Source: Sutcliffiella rhizosphaerae (lineage in GTDB: Bacteria; Bacillota; Bacilli; Bacillales; Bacillaceae_I). From it: a stretch of DNA of 64,000 nucleotides. Below the pieces are notes generated by a model. The model made no database searches and was not told the DNA's origin. It saw only the letters and a program-made list of their open reading frames with translations. Positions 58,017 to 64,000 of this stretch are shown here, in pieces (positions within the stretch are counted from its first letter, which is position 1; every line of letters begins with the position of its first letter). The stretch is from positions 150,721 to 214,720 of the forward strand of contig NZ_CAKJTJ010000005.1 in the NCBI RefSeq assembly GCF_917563925.1. The letters run 5' to 3'. The position numbers and the translations under genes are program-made.

Positions 58017-58647
58017 TATTCATTCGAAGTTTTATAGGCTCATAATCAAAAAGTTTACCTTCATAGAGCCACTCTAATCGTTCACTTTGTCTGAAATCAT
58101 CAGGAGTGACAAGCGAAGGAAGCTTATTCCATAGCTTTATTCCTGAGCGATGAAGGACATCAGAAACAAATTGTGAGCAAAAATAACTTGAATCTATCTC
58201 TACTGGTTCATTAATAGACACTCCAATTACACCTAGCAAATTATAAAACCACTTCTTTTCCTTCCTCTGAAATATACTAATTACTCTTCTCATTTTTTCA
58301 ATTTCCCTTGCAGTAACCTTCATTTTATATAAAACACAGGTAGTCTCAGGGTACTTTCGATATGTCCCAGTTTCTACATTCTCCCTTACAAATCCACCAT
58401 GAAAAGGGTTGCTTGGTCGTTTTCTACCAAAACTGTACATCTCTTCAAGATTTGGATCGAATGAAAGTGAGACGTGGTTATAAGGTGCTTTCGTATACTT
58501 TTTTATAGATTTTGTAAACAAAGTGCCTGTATCAGTTAATAGTATATATACGTGTGTATCATTCAATTTACTCACCGCCTTACTTACAACTCTTTTTCTA
58601 ACTTCATTATATAATTTATCTTGACCAAAATTAACCATTAATTTCAT
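58012..58647 (-). CDS. YiiX/YebB-like permuted papain-fold protein
   Basis: A 211-residue cytosolic protein with the C92-type permuted NlpC/P60 pattern: histidine in APYNHVSLSFDPNLEEMYSFG and cysteine in SYFCSQFVSDVL, in the reversed order relative to classical NlpC/P60. Relatives (YiiX, YebB) bind or hydrolyse peptide-like or lipid-linked substrates; the true substrate is unknown. It is divergent from the CdsA-like gene, starts 25 bases apart; its ribosome site is weak. Confidence 0.7.
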   Translation of the reverse strand: MKLMVNFGQDKLYNEVRKRVVSKAVSKLNDTHVYILLTDTGTLFTKSIKKYTKAPYNHVSLSFDPNLEEMYSFGRKRPSNPFHGGFVRENVETGTYRKYPETTCVLYKMKVTAREIEKMRRVISIFQRKEKKWFYNLLGVIGVSINEPVEIDSSYFCSQFVSDVLHRSGIKLWNKLPSLVTPDDFRQSERLEWLYEGKLFDYEPIKLRMNR

Positions 58648-58671
58648 AATAATAGATAAAGGGGGTTTAAC

Positions 58672-59592
58672 ATGTTTGAAATAGAAGCGGTTATTACGTT
58701 GCTGATAATAGCATCGGGGTTATGTGTGTTTAATATAATGTATCTTATAGTTAGGAAAAACTCTACATCGAAGGATTTTTCTGATTTAGGTGTGAAAATA
58801 AAAACTTGGTGGGGGATGCTTGCAGTTTTTAGTGTGGCCACTTTATTTAACCCTCTAATCTCCTTAATCGCTTTAATGTTTTTATGTTTCTTTTCATTGA
58901 AAGAGTACTTTTCTATCTTAAAGACGAGAAAAGTAGATCGACAATTGTTCCTTTGGGCATATCTATCCATCCCAATCCAATTTTACTGGATTTATATTGG
59001 TTGGTATGGAATGTTTATTGTTTTTATTCCGGTATATGTTTTTTTATTCTTACCTCTACCAAGAATCCTTGGCAAAGGGACAGTCGGTTTTTTGAGATCT
59101 GTAAGCTCCACTCAATGGGGGCTGATGTTAATGGTATTTGGATTAAGCCATCTTGCATTTTACCAGATTGCTACTCCAGAATATGGTGCTAATTTAGTAT
59201 TGTTTTTAGTTGTGTTAACCCAACTGCATGATGTGATACAGCACCTAGTCTCCCTTTATATAGGAAGAAGAAAAGTAATTCCGACATCTAATCCGAATAT
59301 TACATGGGAAGGTTTTATTATCGCGACTTTTGTGACAACAGGTGTATCTTACAATATTTATTCCTATTTAACACCGCTAGACGAACTTTTTGGATTACTT
59401 TCAGGTGTACTTATCAGTATTTCATGTTTTGGAGGAAGTTTGGCAATTTCTGTTCTAAAGAGAGATTTATTAATTGGTGACGGTGAAAAAGCTTCTGTAT
59501 TGAAAAAAAGCTATTTAACTAGAGTGGATAGTCTTGCATATTCAGCTCCAATCTTTTTTCATGTTATTCGCTATTATTTTGATTTTATGTAA
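58672..59592 (+). CDS. Phosphatidate cytidylyltransferase-like membrane enzyme
   Basis: A 306-residue integral membrane protein with about eight helices, related to CdsA. The family signature region near the C-terminus, SVLKRDLLIGDGEKASVLKKSYLTRVDSLAYSAPIFFH, keeps the K-R-D ... D-S-L core but not the GHGG loop of canonical CdsA, so it matches the YnbB-like branch. These enzymes would make CDP-diacylglycerol or related CDP-lipids. RBS AAAGGGGG. Confidence 0.78.
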   Translation: MFEIEAVITLLIIASGLCVFNIMYLIVRKNSTSKDFSDLGVKIKTWWGMLAVFSVATLFNPLISLIALMFLCFFSLKEYFSILKTRKVDRQLFLWAYLSIPIQFYWIYIGWYGMFIVFIPVYVFLFLPLPRILGKGTVGFLRSVSSTQWGLMLMVFGLSHLAFYQIATPEYGANLVLFLVVLTQLHDVIQHLVSLYIGRRKVIPTSNPNITWEGFIIATFVTTGVSYNIYSYLTPLDELFGLLSGVLISISCFGGSLAISVLKRDLLIGDGEKASVLKKSYLTRVDSLAYSAPIFFHVIRYYFDFM

Positions 59593-59725
59593 ATAAACTA
59601 TCATGTTTCCTAGTAATCGTTGCATATACTGTAACGATTCTTCTTTCGTACTCTTGAATATAGCAATTTCATTCCTTTTATTACGGTAGTATACATACTA
59701 GGATTTATGTTAGGAGGAAAGTTTT

Positions 59726-60118
59726 TTGGAAAAAGAGGAGCAGTCTATATTTGATCAACCACTTTTAGCCTTTGGCTTGCCGATAATAATTATGTTGTTT
59801 GGTGCTTTTCTGCTGATAGAAGCCCACAATTCTGGAAAACTGAAATATATTCCCGTGGTCTTTATCTTATTGGGACTTTCTGAAATTATTCGTGCTTTCA
59901 TGCGTAGACGATATCAGCCTACAAAGAGAAAACGTGCAGAAATCAATCAAAAAAGTGGACATGTTGCATACATATTGATGGCAACAAGTGTGGTTTGTTC
60001 GGTTTTACTATTGATAATGGAGAAAATATCAGTAGAGATGGTACTATATGTCCAACTTTCAATGGCAATTGTAGTGTATCCTCTATTAAAATTGATTTTA
60101 CTTGTTAGGCAATATTGA
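59726..60118 (+). CDS. Four-helix membrane protein, unknown
   Basis: A 130-residue protein with helices at about 12-32, 40-60, 78-98 and 105-125 and a basic loop RRRYQPTKRKRAEINQKSG between the second and third. TTG start after GGAGG. No family recognised; lies between the CdsA-like gene and the beta-propeller operon. Confidence 0.55.
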   Translation: MEKEEQSIFDQPLLAFGLPIIIMLFGAFLLIEAHNSGKLKYIPVVFILLGLSEIIRAFMRRRYQPTKRKRAEINQKSGHVAYILMATSVVCSVLLLIMEKISVEMVLYVQLSMAIVVYPLLKLILLVRQY

Positions 60119-60174
60119 ATGACCTTACATGTGTCTTGTGGGGAAATATAGAAAATTAGAGGTGTGGGAACAGT

Positions 60175-60366
60175 ATGTTTTGGTTATTTTTAATCGCTTT
60201 TACATCATTAGTAGCAATCTTTTTTTATTTTTTAAACCTATCCCTAAAAAAACATCATGATGTTTATGGAGATTCTCTTGCCAGAACAGTCATGTGTGCT
60301 TCATGTGGAGGGCAGAGTATTGGCGGTAACGCTAATGTTTATGAGCAATGTAAATTAAATGGATGA
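60175..60366 (+). CDS. Small membrane protein with cysteine cluster
   Basis: A 63-residue protein: one membrane helix (about 2-22) then a soluble tail with C-A-S-C-G-G and a further cysteine (YEQCKLNG), a possible metal-binding pattern. GAGGTGTGGG precedes the ATG and a terminator follows. Unknown family. Confidence 0.5.
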   Translation: MFWLFLIAFTSLVAIFFYFLNLSLKKHHDVYGDSLARTVMCASCGGQSIGGNANVYEQCKLNG

Positions 60367-60399
60367 CAAATTACATTAATACTGATTATCAGATACTGA

Positions 60400-60430
60400 G
60401 GTGGTTCTTATTAGAAGAATCATCTTTTTT
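60400..60430 (+). terminator. Terminator after the small cysteine protein
   Basis: GGTGGTTCTT (60400-60409) pairs with AAGAATCATC (60415-60424) through wobble pairs, then six Ts. Confidence 0.6.
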
Positions 60431-60500
60431 GTTTCTCACACACATAATTCACATTTATAGAGTAAAATAGGGATAGTATTTTGATTAGGAGTGTTATAGG

Positions 60501-61472
60501 TTGAAAAAAATAATCGTATTCTTAGTAGTGGTACTGACATTTTCAGGTTGTAATAATAATGAAATTCAATTGCCAACTACTAATAACCTTGACTCGACCA
60601 TTTATATTACCCATTTAAAAGAAAATGCCATAACTGCAATGGATATATCAACAGGCAAACAAGAGAAAGTAAGTCTCCCTTTTACCTTTTCTTCCATAGT
60701 GGAAATAAGCTCAGGGTTTTTTATTGCATCTGTGAAAGAAGAAGAGAAACTATACAAGATTAATGTAGAAGAAAAAATAATTTCACCTTTTTTGAATGTT
60801 GGTAATGGTATTGTTGACTTATTATATGATTCTCAAGAAAAGTCCTTATATGCTGCAAATGTGATTTCAAACACAATTCAAGTAATAGATGTTCAGAGTG
60901 AGAAACAAGTAAATGATATAAAAGTAGGCGAGTATCCTTCAAAAATGCTTCTGAACGGACAACAATTATTTGTTCTTTCTGCAGGAAGCAGTGAAGTATA
61001 TAAAATTGATACAACTTCTAATAACATAACAGATTCAATAAATGTTAATCCTAGACCAGAAGGATTGCAGTTTGATGGCAAGTATTTATGGACAGGTGGT
61101 CACGGTGCAACTGGAAGTCTAAACGACCGAATCTTTGGCTATGACCCAGAGACAAAAAAAGAAGAGATAAGTGTACAAACAGGGCTAATGCCTATTCAAA
61201 TATTACAAGAGGACGAGGGGTCGGATATATTTGTATTAAGTCATGGGGACCATAGCTTATCAAAATTAGATCCAGATACATACTCGGTAGAACAAAAAAT
61301 TTTCGTTGGCGATAATCCTAGTAACATGATAGTTGACAAAAACAATCTATATATCACATGTCTAGATGGAGATGAGCTTGCGATTATCGACAAAAATACC
61401 TTAGAAGTACAAAATGTTTTTGTAATAGAAAATGGTCCTTTTCTTTTGTTTAAAGGAGGCAATGAGAGATGA
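60501..61472 (+). CDS. YVTN beta-propeller lipoprotein
   Basis: A 323-residue lipoprotein: lipobox FSGC at about residues 14-17, then a seven-bladed type beta-propeller of YVTN-like repeats (for example SLYAANVISNTIQVIDVQSEKQVNDIKVGEYPSKM, and VEQKIFVGDNPSNMIVDKNNLYIT). Anchored outside the membrane, it may bind a ligand or partner. Its stop overlaps the response-regulator ATG by four bases (ATGA), so it forms one translational unit with the two-component system, suggesting a sensory or accessory role. TTG start. Confidence 0.78.
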   Translation: MKKIIVFLVVVLTFSGCNNNEIQLPTTNNLDSTIYITHLKENAITAMDISTGKQEKVSLPFTFSSIVEISSGFFIASVKEEEKLYKINVEEKIISPFLNVGNGIVDLLYDSQEKSLYAANVISNTIQVIDVQSEKQVNDIKVGEYPSKMLLNGQQLFVLSAGSSEVYKIDTTSNNITDSINVNPRPEGLQFDGKYLWTGGHGATGSLNDRIFGYDPETKKEEISVQTGLMPIQILQEDEGSDIFVLSHGDHSLSKLDPDTYSVEQKIFVGDNPSNMIVDKNNLYITCLDGDELAIIDKNTLEVQNVFVIENGPFLLFKGGNER

Positions 61473-62152
61473 AAAACTCCTTTCAAGTTTTAGTAGTTGA
61501 TGATGAAGCAGACATGAGAAACCTACTTGAAATGTACCTCAAAAAGGACGGTTATGAAGTTTTATTTGCGGAAAATGGAGAAGAAGCATTGGACCTTCTT
61601 TTTTTGAACAAAGTGGATCTGATTATTTTAGATGTTATGATGCCTGAGTTGGATGGTTTTACAGCGTGCAAAAAAATCCGTGAAAAATATTTAATGCCAA
61701 TATTGATGTTAACTGCCAAAAGTGATGAATGGGATAAAGTGAACGGGTTAAAGCTTGGAGCAGATGACTATGTAATGAAGCCGTTCAGTCCTAAAGAGCT
61801 GTTAGCAAGAATCGAAGCATTGCTAAGGCGCTACAATCAAGCCTTTTTTGATGTCTTCTCATATGGGAATATTACGGTGCAAAAAAGTGCAAGACAAGTA
61901 TATGTGGATGACAAAAAGGTCAATCTTGCTAGAAGAGAATATGATCTTCTCTTATTTTTAATGGAACATGAAGGGAAAGTATTCTCAAGAGAGCAGATTC
62001 ATGAAGTGGTATGGGGGATGGACTCAGATAATGAATCTTACCGGACAGTTGATACACATATAAAAACAATAAGATTTAAGCTTAAATCTGCGGGTGTAAA
62101 CATAAAAACAGTGTGGGGAATTGGCTATAAATTCGAGGGAATGGAAACATGA
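61469..62152 (+). CDS. OmpR/PhoB-family response regulator
   Basis: A 227-residue regulator: receiver with DDEAD at the N-terminus, phospho-Asp in DLIILDVMMPELDG (about 54), K in DDYVMKPFSPKELLARI, and a C-terminal winged helix (LARREYDLLLFLMEHEGKVFSREQIHEVVWG, DTHIKTIRFKLK). Overlaps both neighbours by four bases. The target promoters are unknown; its cognate kinase is the next gene. Confidence 0.93.
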   Translation: MKNSFQVLVVDDEADMRNLLEMYLKKDGYEVLFAENGEEALDLLFLNKVDLIILDVMMPELDGFTACKKIREKYLMPILMLTAKSDEWDKVNGLKLGADDYVMKPFSPKELLARIEALLRRYNQAFFDVFSYGNITVQKSARQVYVDDKKVNLARREYDLLLFLMEHEGKVFSREQIHEVVWGMDSDNESYRTVDTHIKTIRFKLKSAGVNIKTVWGIGYKFEGMET

Positions 62153-63534
62153 AATCTATATCCATCCGTTACAAAATATGGCTGACTATCATTTCTGTAT
62201 CTGTATTCACAATATTGCTTGTAACAATTGTTTCCTACTATCTTTATCAAATATTGTATATTGAAAAACAGACAGATATTCTTCTAAAACAAGGACGGAA
62301 CTTAGAAGCAGTTTTTCTAGAAGAGAATCAGGAGGTATTATCCGATAGATTACAATGGGTGGAAGAAAGTTCAGAAACATCCATTATTTTTACGGATGAT
62401 CCGATGCAGCTAGGAAGTGGTGCTCCGTTTGATTCCTTTGCAGAGCAAAATCTGATTACTTTTTCAGAAAGGCAGGAGCTACTACTTGGTAAAACACTGA
62501 TCTTTACGAAATACCATACAGGGTTAGAGCAGGAGATTCGTGCAGTTGTTGTTCCGTTAATACTAAATGATAGATTAGAGGCAGTCATTTTTCTATATAT
62601 GCCATTAACAGCTATAACAGAAGCATTTCAGCCAATCAGGATGTTACTTTTTTCTAGTATAGTCATATTAATTATATTCCTTGTTGGCATTGGATTGAAG
62701 ATGACAAATAGAATTGTCCGACCCCTTGTAGAAATGGAGAAACTAGCAAAAGAGATCGCACAGGGGAATTTTGCAAAAAGAGTAGCTGTTCAAGGGAAGG
62801 ATGAGATTACGAGTCTAGGTAAGTCCATTAATACGATGTCAGAGAATTTACATGAAGTGGACAAAGAAAGGAAGGAGTTCTTAGGGAATGTATCACATGA
62901 ATTGAGAACTCCCATTAGCTATTTAAAAGGTTATAGTGAAGCAGTAAAGGAAAACTTAATTACAACTGAAAAATATATAGAGACTATCGAAAAAGAAACA
63001 GATAGAATGAACCAACTTGTTCATGATCTTTTAGACCTGGCGCAATTAGATGGAACATCATATCCACTTGATAAAGAGCCAGTCATACTGTCAGAAATGG
63101 TTAAAGAAATAGTACGCCGGTTTCGATTAGAATTGAAGGAGAAAAAAATCATAACAGAACTGGACCTTAATGAAGAAGTAGTTGTTTTAGGTGATTATAA
63201 AAGGCTTGATCAAGTAATCGTTAATCTTTTAAGCAATGCAATTAAATTTACTCCTGAGAATAGGAAGATTAAAATTTCAGTCCACCAAATGAAGGATCTA
63301 GGAATTTTTCAAATAGAAGATGAAGGCATTGGGATTCCTGAAAATGATCTTCCGTATATTTTTGAAAGGTTTTATCGTGTGGAGAAAGCACGTACTAGAA
63401 AAACAGGTGGAACTGGTTTAGGACTCTCCATCGTACAACAAATTGTAAACAAGCATAAAGGGAATGTACAACTGGAATCAACAAGCGGACGAGGAACAAA
63501 AGTAACGGTAAAATTGCCTTTGTTTTCTTTTTAA
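62149..63534 (+). CDS. Sensor histidine kinase with HAMP domain
   Basis: A 461-residue membrane kinase. Two membrane helices (about 12-35 and 165-185) flank an extracytoplasmic sensor loop of about 130 residues. HAMP (about 185-240), HisKA with GNVSHELRTPISYLKGY, and HATPase (NLLSNAIKFTPE, DEGIGIP, TGGTGLGLSIVQQI). ATGA overlap with the regulator gene. With the beta-propeller lipoprotein it makes a three-gene unit; the propeller may be the outer sensor partner. Confidence 0.93.
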   Translation: MKSISIRYKIWLTIISVSVFTILLVTIVSYYLYQILYIEKQTDILLKQGRNLEAVFLEENQEVLSDRLQWVEESSETSIIFTDDPMQLGSGAPFDSFAEQNLITFSERQELLLGKTLIFTKYHTGLEQEIRAVVVPLILNDRLEAVIFLYMPLTAITEAFQPIRMLLFSSIVILIIFLVGIGLKMTNRIVRPLVEMEKLAKEIAQGNFAKRVAVQGKDEITSLGKSINTMSENLHEVDKERKEFLGNVSHELRTPISYLKGYSEAVKENLITTEKYIETIEKETDRMNQLVHDLLDLAQLDGTSYPLDKEPVILSEMVKEIVRRFRLELKEKKIITELDLNEEVVVLGDYKRLDQVIVNLLSNAIKFTPENRKIKISVHQMKDLGIFQIEDEGIGIPENDLPYIFERFYRVEKARTRKTGGTGLGLSIVQQIVNKHKGNVQLESTSGRGTKVTVKLPLFSF

Positions 63535-63586
63535 TAGAGGAAATAAAACGCAAACTGTCCCAGCTTTCTCGCTACCTCGTTTTACT

Positions 63587-64000
63587 TGCCGGAGCTGCAT
63601 ATGGCGCTTCCGCTTTTCTAATTGTCCAGCTCCAGTGCCTAGCCCCTCGAGGTCATAATCCAATCTGTCCAGAAGGTAAAACCCAACCTTCTTGCCAGCT
63701 TGTCTTATGCTTGTCGGGGCTGAACGAGGCGCTTTCGCATTTCTAATTGTCCAGGTCCAGCGCCTAGCCCCTCGAGGTCATAAGCAATCTGTCCAGAAGG
63801 TAAAACCCAACCTTCTTGCCAGCTTGTCTTATGCTTGTCGGGGCTGAACGAGGCGCTTTCGCATTTCTAATTGTCCAGCTCCAGCGCCTAGCCCCTCGAG
63901 GTCATAAGCAATCTGTCCAGAAGGTAAAACCCAACCTTCTTGCCAGCTTGTCTTATGCTTGTCGGGGCTGAACGAGGCGCTTTCGCATTTCTAATTGTCC
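63587..64000. repeat. Tandem 124-bp hairpin repeat
   Basis: A diverged partial copy (about 63587-63620) is followed by units starting at 63621, 63746 and 63870 and a further start at 63994, giving periods of 125, 124 and 124 bases; the array leaves the window. Each unit carries nested inverted repeats in mirror order: AGCGCC/GGCGCT, AGCCCC/GGGGCT, CATAAG/CTTATG and AGAAGGT/ACCTTCT, so one unit folds as a long hairpin. I recall this 'CCTAGCCCCTCGAGG' element as a common dispersed repeat of Bacillus genomes; no coding capacity is seen. Confidence 0.9.

Noticed and set aside
63621..64000. CRISPR array
   Set aside because: The repeat units are 124 bases and contiguous with no spacers, and they are palindromic throughout; no cas genes nearby.

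Overview
The window is low-GC, densely coded DNA whose genes, ribosome-binding sites (AGGAGG type, many TTG/GTG starts) and sigma-A promoters point to a Bacillaceae member. Supporting signs are sporulation-type histidine kinases, a YkuV thioredoxin, an IDEAL-domain protein, an RsbR-like stressosome protein, a YteA-type DksA relative and a long hairpin repeat of a kind I recall from Bacillus genomes. Two alkaline-protease-like subtilisins fit an alkaliphilic or soil Bacillus, but the species cannot be fixed from sequence alone. I saw no rRNA, tRNA, CRISPR, prophage or intact insertion sequence.

Layout. 0-9 kb: a three-PAS sensor kinase, an NSS amino-acid transporter, a tandem pair of secreted subtilisins each preceded by the same long-range inverted repeat, aminotransferase PatA and small proteins. 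9-20 kb: a hypoxanthine/guanine-type permease, a KinB-like kinase, a UMF1-type MFS transporter, YkuV, an HPr-fold protein lacking the catalytic histidine, an acyltransferase, and a PadR/HAAS operon with its promoter bracketed by operator repeats. 20-31 kb: an ABC-F ribosome-protection protein behind a leader-peptide attenuator, a LysM-only protein, transporters, and an RsgA-type GTPase also behind a leader ORF and terminator. 31-38 kb: an RsbR-like protein, a D-2-hydroxyacid dehydrogenase, and an ECF sigma/anti-sigma pair broken by three successive -1 frameshifts. 37-44 kb: beta-oxidation type genes (SDR, acyl-CoA dehydrogenase, thiolase) and assorted enzymes. 44-57 kb: ilvA, then the nine-gene ilvE-ilvD-ilvB-ilvN-ilvC-leuA-leuB-leuC-leuD operon with cre-like, CodY-like and promoter sites and a structured leader. 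57-64 kb: lipoproteins, a CdsA-like enzyme, a beta-propeller lipoprotein fused by overlap to a two-component system, and a 124-bp tandem hairpin repeat that runs off the end.

How it works together. The ilv-leu operon converts threonine-derived 2-oxobutyrate (from IlvA) and pyruvate into isoleucine, valine and leucine; its control region carries signals for carbon (CcpA), branched-chain amino acids/GTP (CodY) and probably a leader-RNA sensor. The two leader-peptide attenuators both sit before genes whose products act on the ribosome. The most interesting items are these two attenuators, the sigma/anti-sigma frameshift series, and the shared inverted repeat before the two protease genes.
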